In this document: positions 45,901 through 60,200 of the stretch, piece by piece
How the letters are laid out: each line of letters starts with the position of its first letter
Position numbering within the stretch: position 1 is the stretch's first letter
Assembly: GCA_023634235.1 (NCBI GenBank)
Contig: JAMKCF010000069.1
Location: forward strand, 124,001 to 188,000
Length of the DNA stretch: 64,000 nucleotides
Source of the DNA: Pisaster brevispinus
Lineage: Eukaryota > Echinodermata > Asteroidea > Forcipulatida > Asteriidae
Direction of reading: 5' to 3'
The notes under the pieces: model-generated
What the model was told of the DNA's origin: nothing
The model's input: the letters and a program-made list of their open reading frames with translations, nothing else
Databases searched by the model: none
Made by a program: the position numbers and the translations under genes

Positions 45901-48900
45901 GCCCAAAATACCTCAATAATTCATGGAATAAAATGGTTGCGGCCTTCAAATTCGAACCAGCACCGTCGGGGGAGGTGTCCGCAAAAAGTGATCGCCGAAA
46001 ATCGCCATGTTACCGGGGGTCGAATTTTGGGAATATTTGACAGGTAGTACCCTGTCGCCATTTTGATTTTTGGGGTCGAAAACAAAAGTGCGATTTGACG
46101 GTGCAGCGTTCTAGACTAGACTTCCCTGAAGACCTTTTCTGTGTGGGGACATGGCCAACTCCCAAAACCTGGGCAATTAGGAGCTTTCTAGCAAAAAGTG
46201 ACGCCATCTTTCTTGCCCAAAATACCTCAATAATTCATGGAATAAAATGGTTGCGGCCTTCAAATTCGAACCAGCACCGTCGGGGGAGGTGTCCGCAAAA
46301 AGTGATCGCCGAAAATCGCCATGTTACCGGGGGTCGAATTTTGGGAATATTTGACAGGTAGTACCCTGTCGCCATTTTGATTTTTGGGGTCGAAAACAAA
46401 AGTGCGATTTGACGGTGCAGCGTTCTAGACTAGACTTCCCTGAAGACCTTTTCTGTGTGGGGACATGGCCAACTCCCAAAACCTGGGCAATTAGGAGCTT
46501 TCTAGCAAAAAGTGACGCCATCTTTCTTGCCCAAAATACCTCAATAATTCATGGAATAAAATGGTTGCGGCCTTCAAATTCGAACCAGCACCGTCGGGGG
46601 AGGTGTCCGCAAAAAGTGATCGCCGAAAATCGCCATGTTACCGGGGGTCGAATTTTGGGAATATTTGACAGGTAGTACCCTGTCGCCATTTTGATTTTTG
46701 GGGTCGAAAACAAAAGTGCGATTTGACGGTGCAGCGTTCTAGACTAGACTTCCCTGAAGACCTTTTCTGTGTGGGGACATGGCCAACTCCCAAAACCTGG
46801 GCAATTAGGAGCTTTCTAGCAAAAAGTGACGCCATCTTTCTTGCCCAAAATACCTCAATAATTCATGGAATAAAATGGTTGCGGCCTTCAAATTCGAACC
46901 AGCACCGTCGGGGGAGGTGTCCGCAAAAAGTGATCGCCGAAAATCGCCATGTTACCGGGGGTCGAATTTTGGGAATATTTGACAGGTAGTACCCTGTCGC
47001 CATTTTGATTTTTGGGGTCGAAAACAAAAGTGCGATTTGACGGTGCAGCGTTCTAGACTAGACTTCCCTGAAGACCTTTTCTGTGTGGGGACATGGCCAA
47101 CTCCCAAAACCTGGGCAATTAGGAGCTTTCTAGCAAAAAGTGACGCCATCTTTCTTGCCCAAAATACCTCAATAATTCATGGAATAAAATGGTTGCGGCC
47201 TTCAAATTCGAACCAGCACCGTCGGGGGAGGTGTCCGCAAAAAGTGATCGCCGAAAATCGCCATGTTACCGGGGGTCGAATTTTGGGAATATTTGACAGG
47301 TAGTACCCTGTCGCCATTTTGATTTTTGGGGTCGAAAACAAAAGTGCGATTTGACGGTGCAGCGTTCTAGACTAGACTTCCCTGAAGACCTTTTCTGTGT
47401 GGGGACATGGCCAACTCCCAAAACCTGGGCAATTAGGAGCTTTCTAGCAAAAAGTGACGCCATCTTTCTTGCCCAAAATACCTCAATAATTCATGGAATA
47501 AAATGGTTGCGGCCTTCAAATTCGAACCAGCACCGTCGGGGGAGGTGTCCGCAAAAAGTGATCGCCGAAAATCGCCATGTTACCGGGGGTCGAATTTTGG
47601 GAATATTTGACAGGTAGTACCCTGTCGCCATTTTGATTTTTGGGGTCGAAAACAAAAGTGCGATTTGACGGTGCAGCGTTCTAGACTAGACTTCCCTGAA
47701 GACCTTTTCTGTGTGGGGACATGGCCAACTCCCAAAACCTGGGCAATTAGGAGCTTTCTAGCAAAAAGTGACGCCATCTTTCTTGCCCAAAATACCTCAA
47801 TAATTCATGGAATAAAATGGTTGCGGCCTTCAAATTCGAACCAGCACCGTCGGGGGAGGTGTCCGCAAAAAGTGATCGCCGAAAATCGCCATGTTACCGG
47901 GGGTCGAATTTTGGGAATATTTGACAGGTAGTACCCTGTCGCCATTTTGATTTTTGGGGTCGAAAACAAAAGTGCGATTTGACGGTGCAGCGTTCTAGAC
48001 TAGACTTCCCTGAAGACCTTTTCTGTGTGGGGACATGGCCAACTCCCAAAACCTGGGCAATTAGGAGCTTTCTAGCAAAAAGTGACGCCATCTTTCTTGC
48101 CCAAAATACCTCAATAATTCATGGAATAAAATGGTTGCGGCCTTCAAATTCGAACCAGCACCGTCGGGGGAGGTGTCCGCAAAAAGTGATCGCCGAAAAT
48201 CGCCATGTTACCGGGGGTCGAATTTTGGGAATATTTGACAGGTAGTACCCTGTCGCCATTTTGATTTTTGGGGTCGAAAACAAAAGTGCGATTTGACGGT
48301 GCAGCGTTCTAGACTAGACTTCCCTGAAGACCTTTTCTGTGTGGGGACATGGCCAACTCCCAAAACCTGGGCAATTAGGAGCTTTCTAGCAAAAAGTGAC
48401 GCCATCTTTCTTGCCCAAAATACCTCAATAATTCATGGAATAAAATGGTTGCGGCCTTCAAATTCGAACCAGCACCGTCGGGGGAGGTGTCCGCAAAAAG
48501 TGATCGCCGAAAATCGCCATGTTACCGGGGGTCGAATTTTGGGAATATTTGACAGGTAGTACCCTGTCGCCATTTTGATTTTTGGGGTCGAAAACAAAAG
48601 TGCGATTTGACGGTGCAGCGTTCTAGACTAGACTTCCCTGAAGACCTTTTCTGTGTGGGGACATGGCCAACTCCCAAAACCTGGGCAATTAGGAGCTTTC
48701 TAGCAAAAAGTGACGCCATCTTTCTTGCCCAAAATACCTCAATAATTCATGGAATAAAATGGTTGCGGCCTTCAAATTCGAACCAGCACCGTCGGGGGAG
48801 GTGTCCGCAAAAAGTGATCGCCGAAAATCGCCATGTTACCGGGGGTCGAATTTTGGGAATATTTGACAGGTAGTACCCTGTCGCCATTTTGATTTTTGGG

Positions 48901-51900
48901 GTCGAAAACAAAAGTGCGATTTGACGGTGCAGCGTTCTAGACTAGACTTCCCTGAAGACCTTTTCTGTGTGGGGACATGGCCAACTCCCAAAACCTGGGC
49001 AATTAGGAGCTTTCTAGCAAAAAGTGACGCCATCTTTCTTGCCCAAAATACCTCAATAATTCATGGAATAAAATGGTTGCGGCCTTCAAATTCGAACCAG
49101 CACCGTCGGGGGAGGTGTCCGCAAAAAGTGATCGCCGAAAATCGCCATGTTACCGGGGGTCGAATTTTGGGAATATTTGACAGGAAGTACCCTGTCGCCA
49201 TTTTGATTTTTGGGGTCGAAAACAAAAGTGCGATTTGACGGTGCAGCGTTCTAGACTAGACTTCCCTGAAGACCTTTTCTGTGTGGGGACATGGCCAACT
49301 CCCAAAACCTGGGCAATTAGGAGCTTTCTAGCAAAAAGTGACGCCATCTTTCTTGCCCAAAATACCTCAATAATTCATGGAATAAAATGGTTGCGGCCTT
49401 CAAATTCGAACCAGCACCGTCGGGAGAGGTGTCCGCAAAAAGTGATCGCCGAAAATCGCCATGTTACCGGGGGTCGAATTTTGGGAATATTTGACAGGTA
49501 GTACCCTGTCGCCATTTTGATTTTTGGGGTCGAAAACAAAAGTGCGATTTGACGGTGCAGCGTTCTAGACTAGACTTCCCTGAAGACCTTTTCTGTGTGG
49601 GGACATGGCCAACTCCCAAAACCTGGGCAATTAGGAGCTTTCTAGCAAAAAGTGACGCCATCTTTCTTGCCCAAAATACCTCAATAATTCATGGAATAAA
49701 ATGGTTGCGGCCTTCAAATTCGAACCAGCACCGTCGGGGGAGGTGTCCGCAAAAAGTGATCGCCGAAAATCGCCATGTTACCGGGGGTCGAATTTTGGGA
49801 ATATTTGACAGGTAGTACCCTGTCGCCATTTTGATTTTTGGGGTCGAAAACAAAAGTGCGATTTGACGGTGCAGCGTTCTAGACTAGACTTCCCTGAAGA
49901 CCTTTTCTGTGTGGGGACATGGCCAACTCCCAAAACCTGGGCAATTAGGAGCTTTCTAGCAAAAAGTGACGCCATCTTTCTTGCCCAAAATACCTCAATA
50001 ATTCATGGAATAAAATGGTTGCGGCCTTCAAATTCGAACCAGCACCGTCGGGGGAGGTGTCCGCAAAAAGTGATCGCCGAAAATCGCCATGTTACCGGGG
50101 GTCGAATTTTGGGAATATTTGACAGGTAGTACCCTGTCGCCATTTTGATTTTTGGGGTCGAAAACAAAAGTGCGATTTGACGGTGCAGCGTTCTAGACTA
50201 GACTTCCCTGAAGACCTTTTCTGTGTGGGGACATGGCCAACTCCCAAAACCTGGGCAATTAGGAGCTTTCTAGCAAAAAGTGACGCCATCTTTCTTGCCC
50301 AAAATACCTCAATAATTCATGGAATAAAATGGTTGCGGCCTTCAAATTCGAACCAGCACCGTCGGGGGAGGTGTCCGCAAAAAGTGATCGCCGAAAATCG
50401 CCATGTTACCGGGGGTCGAATTTTGGGAATATTTGACAGGTAGTACCCTGTCGCCATTTTGATTTTTGGGGTCGAAAACAAAAGTGCGATTTGACGGTGC
50501 AGCGTTCTAGACTAGACTTCCCTGAAGACCTTTTCTGTGTGGGGACATGGCCAACTCCCAAAACCTGGGCAATTAGGAGCTTTCTAGCAAAAAGTGACGC
50601 CATCTTTCTTGCCCAAAATACCTCAATAATTCATGGAATAAAATGGTTGCGGCCTTCAAATTCGAACCAGCACCGTCGGGGGAGGTGTCCGCAAAAAGTG
50701 ATCGCCGAAAATCGCCATGTTACCGGGGGTCGAATTTTGGGAATATTTGACAGGTAGTACCCTGTCGCCATTTTGATTTTTGGGGTCGAAAACAAAAGTG
50801 CGATTTGACGGTGCAGCGTTCTAGACTAGACTTCCCTGAAGACCTTTTCTGTGTGGGGACATGGCCAACTCCCAAAACCTGGGCAATTAGGAGCTTTCTA
50901 GCAAAAAGTGACGCCATCTTTCTTGCCCAAAATACCTCAATAATTCATGGAATAAAATGGTTGCGGCCTTCAAATTCGAACCAGCACCGTCGGGGGAGGT
51001 GTCCGCAAAAAGTGATCGCCGAAAATCGCCATGTTACCGGGGGTCGAATTTTGGGAATATTTGACAGGTAGTACCCTGTCGCCATTTTGATTTTTGGGGT
51101 CGAAAACAAAAGTGCGATTTGACGGTGCAGCGTTCTAGACTAGACTTCCCTGAAGACCTTTTCTGTGTGGGGACATGGCCAACTCCCAAAACCTGGGCAA
51201 TTAGGAGCTTTCTAGCAAAAAGTGACGCCATCTTTCTTGCCCAAAATACCTCAATAATTCATGGAATAAAATGGTTGCGGCCTTCAAATTCGAACCAGCA
51301 CCGTCGGGGGAGGTGTCCGCAAAAAGTGATCGCCGAAAATCGCCATGTTACCGGGGGTCGAATTTTGGGAATATTTGACAGGTAGTACCCTGTCGCCATT
51401 TTGATTTTTGGGGTCGAAAACAAAAGTGCGATTTGACGGTGCAGCGTTCTAGACTAGACTTCCCTGAAGACCTTTTCTGTGTGGGGACATGGCCAACTCC
51501 CAAAACCTGGGCAATTAGGAGCTTTCTAGCAAAAAGTGACGCCATCTTTCTTGCCCAAAATACCTCAATAATTCATGGAATAAAATGGTTGCGGCCTTCA
51601 AATTCGAACCAGCACCGTCGGGGGAGGTGTCCGCAAAAAGTGATCGCCGAAAATCGCCATGTTACCGGGGGTCGAATTTTGGGAATATTTGACAGGTAGT
51701 ACCCTGTCGCCATTTTGATTTTTGGGGTCGAAAACAAAAGTGCGATTTGACGGTGCAGCGTTCTAGACTAGACTTCCCTGAAGACCTTTTCTGTGTGGGG
51801 ACATGGCCAACTCCCAAAACCTGGGCAATTAGGAGCTTTCTAGCAAAAAGTGACGCCATCTTTCTTGCCCAAAATACCTCAATAATTCATGGAATAAAAT

Positions 51901-54219
51901 GGTTGCGGCCTTCAAATTCGAACCAGCACCGTCGGGGGAGGTGTCCGCAAAAAGTGATCGCCGAAAATCGCCATGTTACCGGGGGTCGAATTTTGGGAAT
52001 ATTTGACAGGTAGTACCCTGTCGCCATTTTGATTTTTGGGGTCGAAAACAAAAGTGCGATTTGACGGTGCAGCGTTCTAGACTAGACTTCCCTGAAGACC
52101 TTTTCTGTGTGGGGACATGGCCAACTCCCAAAACCTGGGCAATTAGGAGCTTTCTAGCAAAAAGTGACGCCATCTTTCTTGCCCAAAATACCTCAATAAT
52201 TCATGGAATAAAATGGTTGCGGCCTTCAAATTCGAACCAGCACCGTCGGGGGAGGTGTCCGCAAAAAGTGATCGCCGAAAATCGCCATGTTACCGGGGGT
52301 CGAATTTTGGGAATATTTGACAGGTAGTACCCTGTCGCCATTTTGATTTTAGGGGTCGAAAACAAAAGTGCGATTTGACGGTGCAGCGTTCTAGACTAGA
52401 CTTCCCTGAAGACCTTTTCTGTGTGGGGACATGGCCAACTCCCAAAACCTGGGCAATTAGGAGCTTTCTAGCAAAAAGTGACGCCATCTTTCTTGCCCAA
52501 AATACCTCAATAATTCATGGAATAAAATGGTTGCGGCCTTCAAATTCGAACCAGCACCGTCGGGGGAGGTGTCCGCAAAAAGTGATCGCCGAAAATCGCC
52601 ATGTTACCGGGGGTCGAATTTTGGGAATATTTGACAGGTAGTACCCTGTCGCCATTTTGATTTTTGGGGTCGAAAACAAAAGTGCGATTTGACGGTGCAG
52701 CGTTCTAGACTAGACTTCCCTGAAGACCTTTTCTGTGTGGGGACATGGCCAACTCCCAAAACCTGGGCAATTAGGAGCTTTCTAGCAAAAAGTGACGCCA
52801 TCTTTCTTGCCCAAAATACCTCAATAATTCATGGAATAAAATGGTTGCGGCCTTCAAATTCGAACCAGCACCGTCGGGGGAGGTGTCCGCAAAAAGTTAT
52901 CGCCGAAAATCGCCATGTTACCGGGGGTCGAATTTTGGGAATATTTGACAGGTAGTACCCTGTCGCCATTTTGATTTTTGGGGTCGAAAACAAAAGTGCG
53001 ATTTGACGGTGCAGCGTTCTAGACTAGACTTCCCTGAAGACCTTTTCTGTGTGGGGACATGGCCAACTCCCAAAACCTGGGCAATTAGGAGCTTTCTAGC
53101 AAAAAGTGACGCCATCTTTCTTGCCCAAAATACCTCAATAATTCATGGAATAAAATGGTTGCGGCCTTCAAATTCGAACCAGCACCGTCGGGGGAGGTGT
53201 CCGCAAAAAGTGATCGCCGAAAATCGCCATGTTACCGGGGGTCGAATTTTGGGAATATTTGACAGGTAGTACCCTGTCGCCATTTTGATTTTTGGGGTCG
53301 AAAACAAAAGTGCGATTTGACGGTGCAGCGTTCTAGACTAGACTTCCCTGAAGACCTTTTCTGTGTGGGGACATGGCCAACTCCCAAAACCTGGGCAATT
53401 AGGAGCTTTCTAGCAAAAAGTGACGCCATCTTTCTTGCCCAAAATACCTCAATAATTCATGGAATAAAATGGTTGCGGCCTTCAAATTCGAACCAGCACC
53501 GTCGGGGGAGGTGTCCGCAAAAAGTGATCGCCGAAAATCGCCATGTTACCGGGGGTCGAATTTTGGGAATATTTGACAGGTAGTACCCTGTCGCCATTTT
53601 GATTTTTGGGGTCGAAAACAAAAGTGCGATTTGACGGTGCAGCGTTCTAGACTAGACTTCCCTGAAGACCTTTTCTGTGTGGGGACATGGCCAACTCCCA
53701 AAACCTGGGCAATTAGGAGCTTTCTAGCAAAAAGTGACGCCATCTTTCTTGCCCAAAATACCTCAATAATTCATGGAATAAAATGGTTGCGGCTTTCAAA
53801 TTCGAACCAGCACCGTCGGGGGAGGTGTCCGCGAAAAGTGATCGCCGAAAATCGCCATGTTACCGGGGGTCGAATTTTGGGAATATTTGACAGGTAGTAC
53901 CCTGTCGCCATTTTGATTTTTGGGGTCGAAAACAAAAGTGCGATTTGACGGTGCAGCGTTCTAGACTAGACTTCCCTGAAGACCTTTTCTGTGTGGGGAC
54001 ATGGCCAACTCCCAAAACCTGGGCAATTAGGAGCTTTCTAGCAAAAAGTGACGCCATCTTTCTTGCCCAAAATACCTCAATAATTCATGGAATAAAATGG
54101 TTGCGGCCTTCAAATTCGAACCAGCACCGTCGGGGGAGGTGTCCGCAAAAAGTGATCGCCGAAAATCGCCATGTTACCGGGGGTCGAATTTTGGGAATAT
54201 TTGACAGGTAGTACCCTGT

Positions 54220-57200
54220 CGCCATTTTGATTTCTGGGGTCGAAAACAAAAGTGCGATTTGACGGTGCAGCGTTCTAGACTAGACTTCCCTGAAGACCTT
54301 TTCTGTGTGGGGACATGGCCAAATCCCAAAACCTGGGCAATTAGGAGCTTTCTACCAAAAAGTGACGCCATCTTTGTTGCCCAAAAAACCTCAATAATTC
54401 ATGGAATAAAATGGTTGCGGCCTTCAAATTCCAACCAGCACCGTCGGGGGAGGTGTCCGCGAAAAGTGATCGCCGAAAATCGCCATGTTACCGGGGGTCG
54501 AATTTTGGGAATATTTGACAGGTAGTACCCTGTCGCCATTTTGATTTTTGGGGTCGAAAACAAAAGTGCGATTTGACGGTGCAGCGTTCTAGACTAGACT
54601 TCCCTGAAGACCTTTTCTGTGTGGGGACATGGCCAAATCCCAAAACCTGGTCAATTAGGAGCTTTCTACCAAAAAGTGACGCCATCTTTGTTGCCCAAAA
54701 AACCTCAATAATTCATGGAATAAAATGGTTGCGGCCTTCAAATTCCAACCAGCACCGTCGGGGGAGGTGTCCGCGAAAAGTGATCGCCGAAAATCGCCAT
54801 GTTACCGGGGGTCGAATTTTGGGAATATTTGACAGGTAGTACGCTGTCGCCATTTTGATTTTTGGGGTCGAAAACAAAAGTGCGATTTGACGGTGCAGCG
54901 TTCTAGACTAGACTTCCCTGAAGACCTTTTTTGTGTGGGGACATGGCCAAATCCCAAAACCTGGGCAATTAGGAGCTTTCTACCAAAAAGTGACGCCATC
55001 TTTGTTGCCCCAAAAACCTCAATAATTCATGGAATAAAATGGTTGCGGCCTTCAAATTCCAACCAGCACCGTCGGGGGAGGTGTCCGCGAAAAGTGATCG
55101 CCGAAAATCGCCATGTTACCGGGGGTCGAATTTTGGGAATATTTGACAGGTAGTACCCTGTCGCCATTTTGATTTTTGGGGTCGAAAACAAAAGTGCGAT
55201 TTGACGGTGCAGCGTTCTAGACTAGACTTCCCTGAACACCTTTTCTGTGAGGGGACATGGCCAAATCCCAAAACCTGGGCAATTAGGAGCTTTCTACCAA
55301 AAAGTGACGCCATCTTTGTTGCCCAAAAAACCTCAATAATTCATGGAATAAAATGGTTGCGGCCTTCAAATTCCAACCAGCACCGTCGGGGGAGGTGTCC
55401 GCGAAAAGTGATCGCCGAAAATCGCCATGTTACAGGGGGTCGAATTTTGGAATATTTGACAGGTAGTACCCTTTCGCCATTTTGATTTTTGGGGTCGAAA
55501 ACAAAAGTGCGATTTGACGGTGCAGCGTTCTAGACTAGACTTCCCTGAAGACCTTTTCTGTGTGGGGACTTGGCCAAATCCCAAAACCTGGGCAATTAGG
55601 AGCTTTCTACCAAAAAGTGACGCCATCTTTGTTGCCCAAAAAACCTCAATAATTCATGGAATAAAATGGTTGCGGCCTTCAAATTCCAACCAGCACCGTC
55701 GGGGGAGGTGTCCGCGAAAAGTGATCGCCGAAAATCGCCATGTTACCGGGGGTCGAATTTTGGGAATATTTGACAGGTAGTACGCTGTCGCCATTTTGAT
55801 TTTTGGGGTCGAAAACAAAAGTGCGATTTGACGGTGCAGCGTTCTAGACTAGACTTCCCTGAACACCTTTTCTGTGTGGGGACATGGCCAAATCCCAAAA
55901 CCTGGGCAATTAGGAGCTTTCTACCAAAAAGTGACGCCATCTTTGTTGCCCAAAAAACCTCAATAATTCATGGAATAAAATGGTTGCGGCCTTCAAATTC
56001 CAACCAGCACCGTCGGGGGAGGTGTCCGCGAAAAGTGATCGCCGAAAATCGCCATGTTACCGGGGGTCGAATTTTGGGAATATTTGACAGGTAGTACGCT
56101 GTCGCCATTTTGATTTTTGGGGTCGAAAACAAAAGTGCGATTTGACGGTGCAGCGTTCTAGACTAGACTTCCCTGAACACCTTTTCTGTGTGGGGACATG
56201 TCCAAATCCCAAAACCTGGGCAATTAGGAGCTTTCTACCAAAAAGTGACGCCATCTTTGTTGCCCAAAAAACCTCAATAATTCATGGAATAAAATGGTTG
56301 CGGCCTTCAAATTCCAACCAGCACCGTCGGGGGAGGTGTCCGCGAAAAGTGATCGCCGAAAATCGCCATGTTACCGGGGGTTGAATTTTGGGAATATTTG
56401 ACAGGTAGTACCCTGTCGCCATTTTGATTTTTGGGGTCGAAAACAAAAGTGCGATTTGACGGTGCAGCGTTCTAGACTAGACTTCCCTGAAGACCTTTTC
56501 TGTGTGGGGACATGGCCAAATCCCAAAACCTGGGCAATTAGGAGCTTTCTACCAAAAAGTGACGCCATCTTTGTTGCCCAAAAAACCTCAATAATTCATG
56601 GAATAAAATGGTTGCGGCCTTCAAATTCCAACCAGCACCGTCGGGGGAGGTGTCCGCGAAAAGTGATCGCCGAAAATCGCCATGTTACCTGGGGTCGAAT
56701 TTTGGGAATATTTGACAGGTAGTACCCTGTCGCCATTTGGATTTTTGGGGTCGAAAACAAAAGTGCGATTTGACGGTGCAGCGTTCTAGACTAGACTTCC
56801 CTGAACACCTTTTCTGTGTGGGGACATGGCCAAATCCCAAAACCTGGGCAATTAGGAGCTTTCTACCAAAAAGTGACGCCATCTTTGTTGCCCAAAAAAC
56901 CTCAATAATTCATGGAATAAAATGGTTGCGGCCTTCAAATTCCAACCAGCACCGTCGGGGGAGGTGTCCGCGAAAAGTGATCGCCGAAAATCGCCATGTT
57001 ACCGGGGGTTGAATTTTGGGAATATTTGACAGGTAGTACCCTGTCGCCATTTTGATTTTTGGGGTCGAAAACAAAAGTGCGATTTGACGGTGCAGCGTTC
57101 TAGACTAGACTTCCCTGAAGACCTTTTCTGTGTGGGGACATGGCCAAATCCCAAAACCTGGGCAATTAGGAGCTTTCTACCAAAAAGTGACGCCATCTTT

Positions 57201-60200
57201 GTTGCCCAAAAAACCTCAATAATTCATGGAATAAAATGGTTGCGGCCTTCAAATTCCAACCAGCACCGTCGGGGGAGGTGTCCGCGAAAAGTGATCGCCG
57301 AAAATCGCCATGTTACCTGGGGTCGAATTTTGGGAATATTTGACAGGTAGTACCCTGTCGCCATTTTGATTTTTGGGGTCGAAAACAAAAGTGCGATTTG
57401 ACGGTGCAGCGTTCTAGACTAGACTTCCCTGAAGACCTTTTCTGTGTGGGGACATGGCCAAATCCCAAAACCTGGGCAATTAGGAGCTTTCTACCAAAAA
57501 GTGACGCCATCTTTGTTGCCCAAAAAACCTCAATAATTCATGGAATAAAATGGTTGCGGCCTTCAAATTCCAACCAGCACCGTCGGGGGAGGTGTCCGCG
57601 AAAAGTGATCGCCGAAAATCGCCATGTTACCTGGGGTCGAATTTTGGGAATATTTGACAGGTAGTACCCTGTCGCCATTTTGATTTTTGGGGTCGAAAAC
57701 AAAAGTGCGATTTGACGGTGCAGCGTTCTAGACTAGACTTCCCTGAACACCTTTTCTGTGTGGGGACATGGCCAAATCCCAAAACCTGGGCAATTAGGAG
57801 CTTTCTACCAAAAAGTGACGCCATCTTTGTTGCCCAAAAAACCTCAATAATTCATGGAATAAAATGGTTGCGGCCTTCAGATTCCAACCAGCACCGTCGG
57901 GGGGAGGTGTCCGCGAAAAGTGATCGCCGAAAATCGCCATGTTACCGGGGGTCGAATTTTGGGAATATTTGACAGGTAGTACCCTGTCGCCATTTGGATT
58001 TTTGGGGTCGAAAACAAAAGTGCGATTTGACGGTGCAGCGTTCTAGACTAGACTTCCCTGAAGACCTTTTCTGTGTGGGGACATGGCCAAATCCCAAAAC
58101 CTGGGCAATTAGGAGCTTTCTACCAAAAAGTGACGCCATCTTTCTTGCCCCAAAAACCTCAATAATTCATGGAATAAAATGGTTGTGGCCTTCAAATTCC
58201 AACCAGCACCGTCGGGGGAGGTGTCCGCGAAAAGTGATCGCCGAAAATCGCCATGTTACCGGGGGTCGAATTTTGGGAATATTTGACAGGTAGTACCCTG
58301 TCGCCATTTTGATTTTTGGGGTCGAAAACAAAAGTGCGATTTGACGGTGCAGCGTTCTAGACTAGACTTCCCTGAAGACCTTTTCTGTGTGGGGACATGG
58401 CCAAATCCCAAAACCTGGGCAATTAGGAGCTTTCTACCAAAAAGTGACGCCATCTTTGTTGCCCAAAAAACCTCAATAATTCATGGAATAAAATGGTTGC
58501 GGCCTTCAAATTCCAACCAGCACCGTCGGGGGAGGTGTCCGCGAAAAGTGATCGCCGAAAATCGCCATGTTACCTGGGGTCGAATTTTGGGAATATTTGA
58601 CAGGTAGTACCCTGTCGCCATTTTGATTTTTGGGGTCGAAAACAAAAGTGCGATTTGACGGTGAAGCGTTCTAGACTAGACTTCCCTGAACACCTTTTCT
58701 GTGTGGGGACATGGCCAAATCCCAAAACCTGGGCAATTAGGAGCTTTCTACCAAAAAGTGACGCCAGCTTTGTTGCCCAAAAAACCTCAATAATTCATGG
58801 AATAAAATGGTTGCGGCCTTCAAATTCCAACCAGCACCGTCGGGGGAGGTGTCCGCGAAAAGTGATCGCGGAAAATCGCCATGTTACCGGGGTCGAATTT
58901 GGGGAATATTTGACAGGTAGTACCCTGTCGCCATTTTGATTTTTGGGGTCGAAAACAAAAGTGCGATTTGACGGTGCAGCGTTCTAGACTAGACTTCCCT
59001 GAAGACCTTTTCTGTGTGGGGACATGGCCAAATCCCAAAACATGGGCAATTAGGAGCTTTCTACCAAAGAGTGACGCCATCTTTGTTGCCCAAAAAACCT
59101 CAATAATTCATGGAATAAAATGGTTGCGGCCTTCAAATTCCAACCAGCACCGTCGGGGGAGGTGTCCGCGAAAAGTGATCGCCGAAAATCGCCATGTTAC
59201 CGGGGGTCGAATTTTGGGAATATTTGACAGGTAGTACCCTGTCGCCATTTTGATTTTTGGGGTCGAAAACAAAAGTGCGATTTGACGGTGCAGCGTTCTA
59301 GACTAGACTTCCCTGAACACCTTTTCTGTGTGGGGACATGGCCAAATCCCAAAACCTGGGCAATTAGGAGCTTTCTACCAAAAAGTGACGCCATCTTTGT
59401 TGCCCAAAAAACCTCAATAATTCATGGAATAAAATGGTTGCGGCCTTCAAATTCCAACCAGCACCGTCAGGGGAGGTGTCCGCGAAAAGTGATCGCCGAA
59501 ATTCGCCATGTTACCGGGGGTCGAATTTTGGGAATATTTGACAGGTAGTACCCTGTCGCCATTTTGATTTTTGGGGTCGAAAACAAAAGTGCGATTTGAC
59601 GGTGCAGCGTTCTAGACTAGACTTCCCTGAACACCTTTTCTGTGTGGGGACATGGCCAACTCCCAAAACCTGGGCAATTAGGAGCTTTCTACCAAAAAGT
59701 GACGCCATCTATGTTGCCCAAAAAACCTCAATAATTCATGGAATAAAATGGTTGCGGCCTTCAAATTCCAACCAGCACCGTCGGGGGAGGTGTCCGCGAA
59801 AAGTGATCGCCGAAAATCGCCATGTTACCGGGGGTCGAATATTGGGAATATTTGACAGGTAGTACCCTGTCGCCATTTTGATTTTTGGGGTCGAAAACAA
59901 AAGTGCGATTTGACGGTGCAGCGTTCTAGACTAGACTTCCCTGAACACCTTTTCTGTGTGGGGACATGGCCAAATCCCAAAACCTGGGCAATTAGGAGCT
60001 TTCTACCAAAAAGTGACGCCATCTTTGTTGCCCAAAAAACCTCAATAATTCATGGAATAAAATGGTTGCGGCCTTCAAATTCCAACCAGCACCGTCGGGG
60101 GAGGTGTCCGCGAAAAGTGATCGCCGAAAATCGCCATGTTACCGGGGGTCGAATTTTGGGAATATTTGACAGGTAGTACCCTGTCGCCATTTTGATTTTT

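Larger units (their letters stand above)
30670..54219. repeat. satellite block A, 75 nearly identical units
   Basis: Diagnostic strings are GCCAACTCCC, CTAGCAAAAAG, TTTCTTGCCCAAAATACC, ATTCGAACC and GCAAAAAGTG. The first 22 units appear identical. Rare variants: linked GGAAAAAGATGG in units 23, 24, 26 and 34 with a 1-bp longer GGAATAAAGATGG in unit 31; a 1-bp deletion near 39706; single substitutions near 49185, 49425, 52351 and 52898; and two (GGCTTTC and GCGAAAAG) in the unit starting 53592. Confidence 0.95.
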
